Assembly (NCBI GenBank): GCA_032871835.1
Contig: CM065300.1
Coordinates: forward strand, 114,945,088 to 115,009,087
Direction: 5' to 3'
DNA: 64,000 nt
From: Dipteronia dyeriana
Taxonomy: Eukaryota; Streptophyta; Magnoliopsida; Sapindales; Sapindaceae
Shown: positions 45,989 to 57,645 of the stretch, in pieces
How positions within the stretch are numbered: the first letter of the stretch is position 1
Layout of the letters: the number at the start of each line of letters is the position of its first letter
Translations under genes and position numbers: made by a program
The notes under the pieces: model-generated
Told to the model about the DNA's origin: nothing
Database searches by the model: none
What the model saw: the letters and a program-made list of their open reading frames with translations, nothing else

Positions 45989-46694
45989 TTACAGATGACC
46001 TTCCCGAATCAGGGTCTCTATATAGTCTCTAAGCTGGTAACACTTGGAAGTTTCATGTTCGGTTTCCTTATGGAACCTGCAATATTTCGTTGTGTCTCGC
46101 TGAGCAAATTGAGACTGTCCACGTGGCTCCTTCACCGGATTCTTTTCTACTATTATTGTTATGATTTCTTCTTGCTTTTTCCGAAGTGGGGTGTAGTTCA
46201 TATACTTTCCTCGGAACTTTTCCATGGTCAGGTCAGTATTACGTCCGCTTCCTACATCTTTGCTTTTTTCTTTGCTATTTCCTTTTTGTCTTCCTTTATG
46301 GTTCTGTACCTTTGACTAGGCATCTTTTTGTTCGGGTCTCCCTCCAAGCATGTAACAACCTCATGTTGCTAACTCCTCTTCCTCGGCTAATGCATATCCT
46401 CCAGCCATATCCATCATGTCTGCATATCTTACTAATCGAGCTCTCCTTAAGTCGGAGGACAGTCGCCCGTTCTGTAAGTTATTTATGAATGCACCAATTA
46501 TTGCTTCGTCATTTGCACTGCCGATTTCTGAGACCGCCTGGCAAAATCTCCCTAGGTCCTTTTTTAGCGACTCGTCTTTCCCTTGTTTCAGTTGAGAAAG
46601 GTAATCCGCTAACTTTTTCCTGTGGACATTGCCTAAGAATTGTCTTGAAAAACTTCTGCTCAACTCGCTGAAACTCCCAATCCTTGCCAGAGGT
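45989..46694 (-). pseudogene. Gypsy D gag, C-terminal part with zinc knuckle
   Basis: The minus strand reads LADYLSQLKQGKDESLKKDL, GRFCQAVSEI and AFINNLQNGRLSSDLRRARL (retrotrans_gag type capsid, 46361-46694), then KYCRFHKETEHETSKCYQLR at 45989-46225. The last is a Tat-type knuckle C-x2-H-x4-H-x4-C. The N-terminal part of gag lies at 55500-56440, separated by Copia B and its GAGGT duplication. Confidence 0.85.
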
Positions 46695-48249
46695 TGAAAG
46701 TTCCCTAAAAACGTGTGTTTTTGTAACCTAAAAGGGGGGGGGTGAATAGGTTTTAATCGAGTCAATTACCAATTTTTCCATTAATCAATATTAACACAAA
46801 TTACCCCGAATAAACAAGCATTCAATAAAATCAATTATGCTTAAAACAATAACAACATACAATATTTACGTGGAAACCCTCCAAATGGGAAAAACCACGG
46901 GCTGATATGTGCGCCACAATAGATCCTCAAATCCACTATTGAATGAAAGTTTACAACCTAGGTTGACTTCCCGTCACACCCTTTAGTTACTAACCCTTTC
47001 ACTCTACCCAACAGGCTTTAATAGTGATTCTTGATCAACATGCTTGTGCCCTAACCACTTAGTCACAAGACTTAACCTCAATGAAGAGTCAAACACAACC
47101 TAAGTGAATATGATAAAATATTCAAACATGCAAGTAATGCTAGGCAACACTAAATGCTTATCTATGAATTTAAGAATGTCACTAATTACAATTCATGGAT
47201 ATCAATGTCTAAATGAATGTTCATAAAGACTTAACTAGATATAGTTATGCACATTATATCATAGTTATCAAACAAAGCCATTTCAACATAAGTAATCATT
47301 AAGCATGGCATGGTCATTAAATGCAATCATCAAAATGCAATCTATATTACCTAATTAGCTAAAGGCAACAATGACCTAAATGCTAGCTATCACAATAGGC
47401 ATATCAATACAAGTTGTCATTAAGTATGGCAAGGAATATAATGCAATCAATGAGTCCTAAACAATATCTAAATACAAAGTATAGAGATTTAGCTAGAAGG
47501 GCAAAATGGTCACAAACCCTAGCTATCACAAAATATAAATCTCAACCAACAATCAACAACCCAAACATGTTATAAATGCAATTAAACTCAATAACATACA
47601 TTTGATGAACAATAATTACTAAACCTAGGCATACATGTCGTAAAAATGAAACAAGAGATTTTAGAACATGTAGAGATTACCTAGTCAAAGACCAACATTA
47701 GAAATCATGCTTGAATGATGCAAGAAAATGCTAGATGCTCATGGATTGGAGTTTGGTTGAGTCAAAATGAGTTCTTGGGAGCTCTCTCTCTCATGGAGTT
47801 AATTTCTCTCTCAAAGAAAAGCATGAACAACAAAAATGGCTTCTTGGACTCCCAAAACCAAAGAGAAGAGAAGAGAACCTATATATAATGTGCCCTACAC
47901 AAAATGGCATCGTTTTGGACAAAGGGCAACTGACTCCCATCATGACTGCTGTACGTGCCGCGGCCAAGGTAAGTGTCCAGACCGCGGCACAGAGAGCGGT
48001 GCATCGTTTGGACAACGCTGCTATGTAGGCCGCTATGCATGCAGGTGCACAGACCGCTGTCTCAACAGCGAGCAACACCTGTAATATACTGTTTGGGAGA
48101 CCACGGTGCATGCAACATGCATAGAACGCGGTGGCCACATCGTGCAGCCTCTGGTAAACACCGCTGTGCAGACCGGGGTGTAGGCAATGCACAGGGAGCA
48201 ATCCCAGTCGAGGTTAAGAGGAAAATCCTCTTCTAAGGGCAAACAAAAT
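46695..48249 (-). repeat. Copia B 3' LTR, distal part
   Basis: Collinear with 53692-55233 of the 5' LTR. Contains a GC-rich block of short repeats built around CCGCGG / AGACCGC / GTGCAT motifs (47945-48200). The LTR continues at 49951-50201 after solo LTR G. Confidence 0.92.
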
Positions 48250-49945
48250 TGTAAGTTCCTCAGTTTTTTATTGGCTCATTTCGTTGACAACCACATTTAG
48301 GGATTAATGTGTAAGGGTAGTTTTAGGCCATCATTTCTCAAGACCTAGCTCAAGCTTCAAAAGGTAAATCACTTGCTTAACCTTGTTTGAAGAGTTTTAG
48401 TGAACATACACACACTCTCATGCATGTTTTTGATCATCTTGCATGAATGCTTAATTGTCATAATTGTGTGCCTTTTTGCCATAACTATTGCTTGGTTGTT
48501 TGATGCATTTTTGTTTACCCTTAGAAGAGGATTGTCCCCTTGACCACGGTATGGACCTCTCCCTGTGCATTGCCTCCGTCGCGGTATGCACAACGGTGTT
48601 CTTTAGGCGTTGCACGCTGCTTCTACCGCAGCCTGTGCACGTTGCATGCACAGCGGTCTCCCGAGTGGAGTTTCCCAGTGATGCATCGCTTGCTCTACCG
48701 CGGTCTGGACATTTCCTGTACCTTGGTCCAGACAGCGGAGATTCCCAGGCGATGCACCTGCTCGCGATACCAAGGTCTAGACACTTTCCTAGGCCGTGGC
48801 ACGCACAACGATCATGACGAGAATCAGTTGCCTTTTGTTCAAAACGACGCCATTTCGTGTAGGGCACAATATATATCTCTTCTCTTCTCTTTGTGGTTAT
48901 GATTTCAAGAAGCCATTTTTACTCACCAAGCTTTTCTAGAGAGAAATTGACTCCAAGAGAGAGAGAGAGCTCCCAAGAAATCATTTTGACTCAACCAAAT
49001 TCCAATTCATGAGCATCTAGCATCTTCTAGCATCTTCCAAGCATGGTTTTTCTTATTTGTCATTGACTAGGCAATCTATACATGCCTTAGAATTTCTTGT
49101 TCCATTCTTATGACATGTATGCCTAGGTTTAGCAATTATTGTTCATTAAATATATGTTATTGAGTTTAATTGCATTTATAACATGCTTGGGTTGTTGATT
49201 GTTGGTTAAGATTTATATTTTGTGATAGCTAGGGTTTGTGACCATTTTGCCCTTATAGCTAAATCTCTATGCTTTGCATTTAGATATTGTTTAGGACTCA
49301 TTGATTGCATTTTATGATTGCATTATAGTCCTTGCCATGCTTAATGACAACTTGTGTTGATATGGCTTTGTTTGATAACTAGGATATATTGTTGTATAAC
49401 TATATCTAGTTAAGTCTTTATGAACATTCATTTAGACATTGATATATAGGAATTGTACTTAGTGACATTCTTAAATTCCTAGATAAGCATTTAGTGTTGC
49501 CTAGCATTACTTGCATGTTTGAATATTTTATCATATTCACTTAGGTTGTGTTTGACTCTTCATTGAGGTTAAGGCTTGTGACTAAGTGGTTAGTGCACAA
49601 GCAAATAGATCAAGAATCACTATTAAGGTCGTTGGGTAGAGTGAAAGGGTTAGTAACTAGAGGGTGTGACAAGAGGTCAACCTAGGTTGTAAACTTTCAT
49701 TCAATAGTGGATTTGAGGATCTATTGTGGCGCACATATCAGCCTGTGGTTTTTCCCATTTGGAGGGTTTCCACGTAAATATTGTGTGTTGTTATTATTTC
49801 AAGCATAATTGATTTTATTGAATGCTTGTTTATTCAGGGTAATTTGTATTAATATTGATTAATCCAAAAATCGGTAATTGATTCGATTAAAACCTATTCA
49901 CCCCTTCTCTAGGTTATAGACACACACTTTCTTAGGGCACTTTCA
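48250..49945 (+). mobile_element. Solo LTR G of the Copia B family, inserted in opposite orientation
   Basis: 1,696 bp, begins TGTAAGTTCC and ends CACTTTCA. It is flanked by the perfect 5-bp duplication AAAAT (48245-48249 and 49946-49950). It is the reverse complement of the surrounding LTR and of 53692-55494, with appreciable divergence. No internal region accompanies it, so its element was reduced by LTR-LTR recombination after insertion. Confidence 0.95.
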
Positions 49946-49950
49946 AAAAT

Positions 49951-50201
49951 GCATTAAACACCCAAGCAAGAGTTATGGCTAAAAGGCACACAATTACGAT
50001 AATTAAGCATTCATGCAAGATGATCAAAAACTTGCATGGAAGTGTGTGAGTACTAAAACTCTTCAAACAAGGTTAAGCAAGTGATTTTCCTTTTGAAGCT
50101 TGAGTTGGGTCTTGAGCAATGATTGCCTAACTACCCTTACACAATAATCCCCAAATGTGGTTGCCAACGAAATGAGCCAATCAAAAACTGAGAAACTTAC
50201 A
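49951..50201 (-). repeat. Copia B 3' LTR, proximal part
   Basis: The first ~250 bp of the 3' LTR (minus), from TGTAAGTTTC at 50201. It matches 55236-55494 of the 5' LTR. Together with 46695-48249, and without G and one AAAAT, the LTR is about 1,806 bp against 1,803 bp for the 5' copy. Confidence 0.9.
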
Positions 50202-50216
50202 ATCTCCCCCTTTGGC
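50202..50216 (-). promoter_or_regulatory. Copia B polypurine tract
   Basis: The minus strand reads AAAGGGGGAGATTG directly before the LTR start. It is a better preserved tract than the one in Copia A. Confidence 0.88.
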
Positions 50217-51440
50217 TATTTCGTGACAAAACCACCACTCACAATTCATCCTCACCAATAAACAAAACAAAAAACAAGGGTCAACAAAGTTTTTCTTCAT
50301 TACAAAGATATGCCTAATAAACTAGATGTTCAAGTCATCCATCTCTTATAGAATCAACATCCCTATAAAAAAAATAGCTATACTTTCCAAGACAAGTGTA
50401 TGTGAGGTGATTAAAGACATAAAAACAAGAATAATTTGCATACAATAGAAACAAGCAACCTGCATCAACAATACAAATGCAAGTGCTCCCCCCCCTAAAT
50501 AGGTTAACTCCCCCTAAATGAGTCAAACTCCCCTCATATGCAACCCTCAACTCCTTCTTAAATCATGCCACTTTCAACTCCACCTAAATCAACACTACTC
50601 CCCCTTTTTGTCATGAGATAGACAAAGAAGTATCCCCTTAAGAAGGCATTAGCAAGGAGAGTTTATGGCACAAGACATATGCATAATCATATAACCAAAT
50701 TTATGCAACTTAATTAAGAAGAGAGAATCAAAGAGTTTTATTATAAAAAAAATGTGTGAACGAATGCTTTGTATACAAGACAAGTTGTACTCAAGATCAA
50801 AACACGGTATTTGGCAAAGCAAAATAACAAGGGTTTCCATGAGAATTCAAACCAATTTCACCCTCTGTCATGGAGTAAGCAAGATATAGACTGTAAAATA
50901 AATTCATTTTAAGAACAGCTATATCAAACTTTACGAGTAAAACAAGACATGAGCGACTATTGCGCCCTTTTCAATTTTTTCGGGTGGAATGCCTGTATGA
51001 TAGTAGCCTTGTTTGACAAGTAAAGAGAGAGAGACTTTTGGATTCTAAAATCATTGAATTGGATACAAGATCCTTATTGATTGAAGTCTCATAATTGCTC
51101 TCACACATAAATTTTGCATTCATTTTAGAGCATTCAAAAAATCTCATCATGCATATCAATTTAAAGCATGTCATAGAAATAATCAACATGTCATGGAGAT
51201 CAATTCTAGGTCATTCAAAATGTACTTCCCAATCAATTCTCCTAGTCCAAAAATGCATGTTTGGCTCATAAATAAGACATGGATTGCATGTAGAGCAAGG
51301 TTACACACTTATTAAAAGCAATGTACACCCAATCATCTCAAGCAATTAATAAAGAAGCATAAATATTATCAATGAGCACAATGCAATGCCAATTTGCTCT
51401 CTTTACTTGAGCTCCCCATATGGAGTCAATCAAAACTAGT
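50217..51440 (-). other. Copia B 3' non-coding region, homologous to Copia A 17809-19017
   Basis: No ORF. The minus strand aligns in order with the region behind Copia A pol: the GGGGAGCTCAAG start, TTGCTTGAG, GGACTAGGAGA, and a purine-rich AAAAAGGGGGAGTAG near 50600. The left edge of the pol deletion is near 51440. Confidence 0.7.
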
Positions 51441-53559
51441 CAAGAGGGGATATGAGTCCCTATAGACTTACCAAGTCCATTGGACCTAGTTGAGCTTATG
51501 GGTGAACCCTTAGCACAATGGCATGTGAGTTCATCTTTTTTAATCCACTTAGGTGACACATTGTCAATCATAGTGGTCAAGATCATCATATTACTCCTAG
51601 GATTATTAACACTAGCTTTCCTAGGCACATGCATATTGGCACTAGCCATTTTTCTTTCAATCATGCTTTTAGTTCTACACATGTTAATGTACTTAAATAA
51701 ATTTGGTCTAATATGACCATCAACACCACAAAAATGACATTGTGAGGACAAAGGTTCTTTCCCATGTCTTTGAGCTTTCCTTTAGTGTGGTATTGATTCT
51801 CTTCTCCCTTGCTGTTGAGTTGGAGAAGATTGTTTCCTTTGTTGAGCATGCAAGAAATGCTTCTCGGCTTGATGGCTTTTAGTTTGAGGGATATTTGCTT
51901 GAAGTGCTCTAATTGGTTGAGCTTGAGCTTGACTTCCTGGTGCCATCTTGACTTGGACATTTCTAGAACACTCTTCTAGTTCAATTTTCTTCTTAGGATG
52001 AAGTGGATGAAGAGGTTCTTTAAAGTCCATGCTCTTGACAAATACCGTCTGGCTAGGAGTTGAGGTCTCCTTGTCATCTTCAAACCCTAGACCTCTCTTG
52101 TCACTTGGCTTCTTGCCAACTCCCAACATATGGTCAAGCTTCTCCGTACTCAAAGTCATCTTAGCAATCAAATCTCTAGCTTTTCTAAGCTCCTCCTTCA
52201 AGCTTTCTTCTACCTTTCTTCCGTTCTTCACTTTCTCACTTAAGTGAGTCACTTCGGTTGATAGCTTGAGGTTCTCTTCCTTTAGCTTTTGAACCTCTTT
52301 CTTCATATTCAACCTTAAGCTTTGAAAATGCTCAATGAACCCTTCAAGGTTCATACTCTCTACATTTCCATTTGTATAGTGAGATGATGAACTCTTATCA
52401 TTAGAGTTATCACTAATGTCACTTATTGCCAAGATGGCATCATCAATATAAGTAGCTTCACTTATCACTCTCTTAGTTACTTTTTCATAGACTCCATTTT
52501 TAAGGTCACTACTTAAGGTTTTGTTGCCTTTTTCTACATCTTCCACAAAGGAGTCTCCAAAAGTTGTATAGTTAAGAATAACCTCTTCATCACTTGAGGA
52601 ATCTTCTTCACTTCTGCTCTCACTTGATGAGGCATCCACCACTTTTCCTTTCTTCTTCTTCTTCAAATTAGTACACTCGGCGGCTATATGACCAAACCCA
52701 CTACACTCATAGCATTGAATGCCTTTTCTTGTAGGTTTCACTTGCATTGGTTCAATCTTCTTCTTTGAGTCATTCTTGTGAAGTTTCATAAACTTCTTGA
52801 ATCTCTTCACCATAAGAGCCATCTTCTCATCTGATTCATCTTCCTCTATTTCTACTTTGGATGTCTTCAAGGCTATGTTCTTTTTCTTCTTAAGAGATGT
52901 AGGTGTAGAAGTCCACCTAGACTCATAGGCTAGAAGCCTTCCAATCACTTCACTCAGCTTCATAGTCTTGTAGTTGCTATTTTCTTCCAGTGCCATCACC
53001 TTGGACTCAAATCTCTTGGGGAGTGACCTCATGATCTTTTGCTTGATCCTTCTATCTGAATATGGGTCACCTAGTTGATGGCTTTGATTTACGATGCCCA
53101 TCAACTTCACTTAGAAGTAATTAAAGCACTCGTCCTCTTCCATCAGAATTGTCTCAAATTGTATTTAAAAGACTTGAAGCTTGAAGTCCTTGACCACTTC
53201 GGTTCCTTCATGAGCTTTTGTAGTATCTCCTAAGCCTCTTTTGCATGCCTAGTATTTTGAACCAACTTGTATTGATTGTCATCTATGGCACACAAGATTG
53301 CATGCATAGCCTTGTTGTTCCACTTGGAAGTTTCAAATTCTTGTGTGCTCCATTGAGACTTAGGCTTGAGAACTTCATCTCCATCATCACTGGTCATCTT
53401 TGGAAGAGTGTACCCATCTTCAACTGCCATCCATGCACGGTCATCTATTTGGCAAATATAAGACTCCATCTTGCCATTCCATGAGGCATAATTATCACCT
53501 TAAAGCAAATGTGGTCTTATACTTGATGCTCTCTCTTTGCTCATCCCAAGCTCACTCAT
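51441..53559 (-). pseudogene. Copia B gag, nearly complete, broken
   Basis: ATG at 53559 (MSELGMSKERASSIRPHLL, then a stop). ESYICQIDDRAWMAVEDGYT and EFETSKWNNKAMHAILCAID follow (53230-53469). A damaged stretch lies at 53110-53230, then an uninterrupted 442-codon frame (51782-53110) runs from MKLMGIVNQSHQLGDPYSDR through the CCHC knuckle CYECSGFGHIAAEC and an acidic Ser-rich part. That frame continues into a long coiled coil (EEVQKLKEENLKL type) and a Gln/Pro-rich tail. The second knuckle, CHFCGVDGHIRPN (51700-51751), has Leu for the last Cys. After KWIKKDELTCHCAKG the sequence leaves gag-pol without reaching the protease. Confidence 0.9.
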
Positions 53560-53675
53560 AGTGTTTGGGTTAAATGAATGAGATGCAAATGTAATGCACC
53601 ACACAAGATGTAAAAAACAAAAATGCACAAGCAAGACACACACAGAGCATGTATCACCTAAGTATATCTGGGCAC

Positions 53676-53691
53676 CAACTCTGATACCAAT
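53676..53691 (-). promoter_or_regulatory. Copia B primer binding site (tRNA-Met type)
   Basis: The minus strand reads ATTGGTATCAGAGTTG immediately after the 5' LTR end. The last LTR base pair is mutated (CTTTCG for CTTTCA as in G). Confidence 0.88.
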
Positions 53692-55494
53692 CGAAAGTTC
53701 CCTGAAAACGTGTATGTCTATAACCTAGAGGGAGGAGGAGGTGAATAGGTTTTAATCGAATCAATTACCAATTTTTTGATTAATCAATATTAACACAAAT
53801 TACCCCGAATAAACAAGCATTCAATAAAATCAATTATGCTTAAAACAATAACATACAATATTTACGTGGAAACCTTCCAAATGGGAAAAACCACGGGCTA
53901 ATATGTGCGCCACACTAGATCCTCAAACCCACTATTGAATGAAAGTTTACAACCTAGGTTGACCTTTCGTCACACCCTCTAGTTACTAACCCTTTCACTC
54001 TACCCAACAGGCCTTAATAGTGATTCTTGATCAACATGCTTGTGCCCTAACCACTTAATCATAATACTTAACCTCAATGAAGAGTCAAACACAACCTAAG
54101 TGAATATGATAAAATATTCAAACATGCAAGTAATGCTAGGCAACACTAAATGCTTATCTAGGAATTTAAGAATGTCACTAAGTACAATTCCTAGATATCA
54201 ATGTCTAAATGAATGTTCATAAAGGCTTAACTAGATATAGTTATGCACATTATATCATAGTTATCAAACAAAGCCATTTCAACATAAGTTGTCATTAAGC
54301 ATGGCATGGTCATTAAATGCAATCATCAAAATGCAATCTATATGACCTAATTAGCTAGAGGCAACAATGACCTAAATGCTAGCTATCAATAAAGCCATAT
54401 CAACACAAGTTGTCATTAAGTATGGTAAGGACTATAATGCAATCATAAAATGCAATCAATGAGTCCTAAACAATATCTAAATGCAAAGCATAGAAATTTA
54501 GCTAGAAGGGCAAAATGGTTACAAACCCTAGCTATCACAAAATATAAATCTCAACCAACAATCAACAACACAAGCATGTTATAAATGCAATTAAACTCAA
54601 TAACATACATTTAATGAACAATAATTGCTAAACCTAGGCATACATGTCACAAAAATGAAACTAGAAAGAGATTACCTAGTTAAAGACCAACAAGAGAAAT
54701 CATGCTTGGAAGATGCAAGAAAATGCTAGATGCTCATGGATTAGAGTTTGGTTGAGTCAAAATGAGTTCTTAGGAGCTCTCTCTCTTGGAGTCAATTTCT
54801 CTCTCAAGAAAAGCTTGAACAATAAAAATGGCTTCTTGGACTCCCAAAGCCAAGGAGAAGAGAAGAGAACATATATATAATGTGCCCTACACGAAACGGC
54901 ATCATTTTGGACATATGGCAACTGATTCCCGTCATGAACGTTGTCGTGCCGTGGCCAAGGCAAGTGTCCAGACCGTTGCACAAAGAGCGGTGCATCACCT
55001 GGACAACGTCGTTCTGTAGGCCGCTGTGTATCCAGGTGTACAGACCGCTGTTTCGATAGCATGCAACGCCTATGAAACACCAATTGGGAGACCACGGTGC
55101 ATGCAACATGCACAAGCCGTGTTGGCTATAGCATACAGCCTCTGGTAAACACCGTTGTGCAAACTGCGGCACAGGCAATACACAGGGAGTGGTCCAAGTC
55201 GCGGTTAAGATTAAAATCCTCTTCTAAGGGCAAACAAAATGTATAAAACACCCAAGTAAGAGTTATGGCGAAAATGCACACAATTACGACAATTAAGCAT
55301 TCATGTAAGATGATCAAAAACATGCATTAGAGTGTGTGTGTGCACTAAAACTCTTCAAACAAGGTTAAGCAAGTGATTTACCTTTTGAAGCTTGAGTTGG
55401 GTCTTGAGCAATGATGGCCTAAACTACCCTTACACAATAATCCCCAAATGTGGTTGTCAACGAAATGAGCCAATCAAAAACTTAGGAACTTACA
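53692..55494 (-). repeat. Copia B 5' LTR
   Basis: About 1,803 bp, from TGTAAGTTCC at 55494 (minus) to CTTTCG at 53692. The GC-rich repeated block is at about 54950-55205. Open frames across this block are chance products of its GC content and have no gene support. Confidence 0.92.
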
Positions 55495-55499
55495 GAGGT

Positions 55500-56440
55500 A
55501 ATCTCCCAAACCATCTTGACCCCGTGTCTCCAAAAGTTTGTGGAAAATTAAGACACATCGTTGTGGGCATACTGGACCATAGCACTTTTATATCGTCTGA
55601 CGTGTTCTTTAGGGTCTTTATCCTTCTTGAACTGTTCCACGTATGGCATCCTGAATCTTTCTGGGTTCGCAGGATGTCCTTGGTGAAAGGACTGTCAGAA
55701 TCATCGTCGGATAATTCATTATATCCATATCACCTGATTAGCACATCCATCTAGCATCTATTGTTCTCGACTTCCTGGGTTAGGCTCTTGATTACGATAT
55801 CTCTAGCGCCCACCGAATCTCCTTGATGGTCAACCCGTCGTGTAACTGTCATACATGTAACCATTTTCTCTTCATCTTCCGTCCGAGCCTCATGAGCTAA
55901 CCCCTATAAGCGTATGGTCCTGCAGCGATGTTTATGATGGTATCGATCACTATCCTCTGATGACGATGACCGATCTCTACATCGGTCATATTTACGGTGC
56001 CTATCATGGCCCGCATGACTGTGACTTCACCTTTGGCGTGGCCTTTCTTCTACGGGTGTTTCATTATCCTTGCTCTGATTGTGTGTCATACCCCCAGTCT
56101 GGTTGATTGGACTTGAATCCCCAATGGCTACTGGTGTATCTGGTCCCGACCCAACTACAATCGATCAGAGCCTAGGAAGTGGTAGAGGATTTGGCAAGTA
56201 TATATGTCCTGTAGCCAACATGCCTCCTCATTTTGCCGCGTCCGTTAGTAGCTGCTGCAGTGCATCATATAAACGACGTGCTATACCCTCATTGGTAGGA
56301 AGGATTTGTTGGATACCAGCCATGGGTGCTAGTTGGTTCCCGGTGGTTGTAGTGGGATCTCGTGTGGTTCCGCCTATATGAGCACTATCTGGAGATTTTC
56401 AGATATCCCTGTAGCTGTCTTTGCTTCTGCTACCAGCCAT
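55500..56440 (-). pseudogene. Gypsy D gag, N-terminal part
   Basis: ATG at 56440: MAGSRSKDSYRDI, then a stop. GNQLAPMAGIQQILPTNEGI and ARRLYDALQQLLTDAAK follow, then arginine/aspartate-rich text (HDRHRKYDRCRDRSSSSEDS-like, 55920-56060) and FVHKRCVLIFHKLLETR. An N-terminal Gln/Ala-rich helix followed by an RD/RS-rich linker is usual for Tat gag. Stops are frequent. The rest is at 45989-46694. Confidence 0.75.
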
Positions 56441-56464
56441 TGCTTAAACTGATCGAAGTTTCAC

Positions 56465-56484
56465 CCCTTCCTTCTAGAGCCAAT
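56465..56484 (-). promoter_or_regulatory. Gypsy D primer binding site region
   Basis: The minus strand reads ATTGGCTCTAGAAGGAAGGG right after the LTR end CGTCAACA. It is not the Met-type site of the copia elements here. I cannot name the tRNA with certainty. Confidence 0.55.
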
Positions 56485-57313
56485 TGTTGACGTTGATTTC
56501 TCTATGGATGAGAAAGTCAACAATGTTGGATTTTGTTATGACATGTCAAAAGAGAAAGAGAAAGAGAATGTAATTGGAGCAAAAATGACAGAGTTTACGT
56601 GGTAAAACTCTGGTGATCGGAGAAATGTCCACATGTTGTTGAATGCACAACCAATTCAAATCCACTATTTAAACAAAGAATTAAACCACTCGATCTCTCT
56701 TTCCTCTCTCTTGAATTCCTCTCTATTTTTTCCTCTGCCTTTTTCAATGATATTATGGGCCAATTTATATGTGTATAGAAACCTAATCCTTGTTCTACAA
56801 GTAAGAAAAAGGAATTGTATTTTACTTAAGACTGGTTACTTATTATTGAAGTCGTCTTTATCTTCCTTCCTGTTTCGGAGGCCTTGTGAAGATCGAGTTC
56901 GAATCTTGGTGTGATTCTGGTGGCATAATCTCTTTAGGACTTTTTTCCTTATCAGCATGCAGTCTTCTTGAATACCTAATTTGTTGCTTGATTTGGAATC
57001 TGTTTCCTGTTTGGCGTTTTATCCTTCTAGAAATTCTATTTGATATGGATGTCTTACGTATTGGAGTATGATTCTTGGTTTACCCACATGTGTGAATCGT
57101 TTGCTGGATTTCTTTATTCGGGTTTCCTGTATTGTCCCGAGTAGGACACAACGCGCCGAATACCCGTGTTCGGACTTACTCGGGTTCTTATTCCTTTATG
57201 ATGTCTTTGAATTGTATCCTCTATATGCCAACTCGGATGCTTATTTGGCTATTTTTTAAGGGATTGACCTACCTGTCAGTGACGTGTACATTCATCAAAA
57301 TATACATATAACA
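56485..57313 (-). repeat. Gypsy D 5' LTR
   Basis: 829 bp, collinear with 21392-22244. Contains CCCGAGTAGGACACAACGCG-type repeats also seen in the other LTR at 22030-22090, where the unit is present twice; the second unit is missing here, which explains part of the length difference. Confidence 0.9.
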
Positions 57314-57645
57314 AGTCTCATTTAACATATGCACACACTTGCACGTTATTAAGAGCCAACAAAAAAAAATGATGCCTTTACGTGTGTTAATATGCTTTTA
57401 AATGTTTGATATCAGTTATGATTTTTTCAAAAAATAATATATATCAAATATATTTTTAACTTTTAAAAAAACTTGATCAAATCTTCATTTGATTTTCAAA
57501 ATCTTTTAAATAAAAAATATCTCATATCTTTTATTTTAAAAATAATTATAAAATAATTTTGAATTTAAATATTTTAAATTCATTTTCAAATATTTTAAAA
57601 AATAAAATAATCATATTATCTTATCCTATAAAATATAAACCAACA
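57314..57645 (-). repeat. Copia C 5' LTR, outer part, displaced by Gypsy D
   Basis: The minus strand starts TGTTGGTTTATATTTTATAG at 57645 and runs AT-rich to 57319, then resumes at 21391. The TGTTGG start complements the CCAACA end at 20777. The first five bases (57314-57318) are D's target duplication. No second C LTR exists in the window to confirm this border. Confidence 0.6.

Larger units (their letters stand above)
46695..55494 (-). mobile_element. Copia B, SIRE/Maximus-type element (minus) lacking pol
   Basis: The perfect target duplication GAGGT lies at 46690-46694 and 55495-55499. 5' LTR 53692-55494; 3' LTR 46695-50201, itself interrupted by solo LTR G. The internal region holds a PBS, a long gag and about 1.2 kb of 3' non-coding sequence ending in a good polypurine tract. 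Protease, integrase, RT and RNase H are all absent, so it could only have moved with help from other elements, unless pol was lost after insertion. The gag is clearly related to Copia A but diverged. Confidence 0.93.
21392..57313 (-). mobile_element. Gypsy D, Tat-lineage Ty3/gypsy element (minus), nested host of B and E
   Basis: LTRs lie at 56485-57313 (5') and 21392-22244 (3'). Both begin TGTTATATG and end AACGTCAACA on the minus strand. The flanking 5-mers ACTCT (21387-21391) and AGTCT (57314-57318) match at four of five bases. Removing E and B with their duplications leaves about 11.7 kb. Order on the minus strand: gag, protease, RT, RNase H, a second archaeal-type RNase H, integrase, then an antisense ORF before the 3' LTR. 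The second RNase H and the extra ORF are hallmarks of the Tat lineage. Every domain has stops or frameshifts. Confidence 0.9.

Noticed and set aside
47791..48201. Long open frames on both strands in the Copia B LTRs and in G (also around 48451-48902 and 54757-55178)
   Set aside because: They coincide with the GC-rich repeated block of the LTR, overlap each other in several frames, and have no consistent product among the three LTR copies.
46695..49945. Possible CRISPR-like or satellite array suggested by repeated GC motifs
   Set aside because: The repeats are irregular, few, and match LTR borders with target duplications; this is a plant LTR block, not a CRISPR or a satellite.
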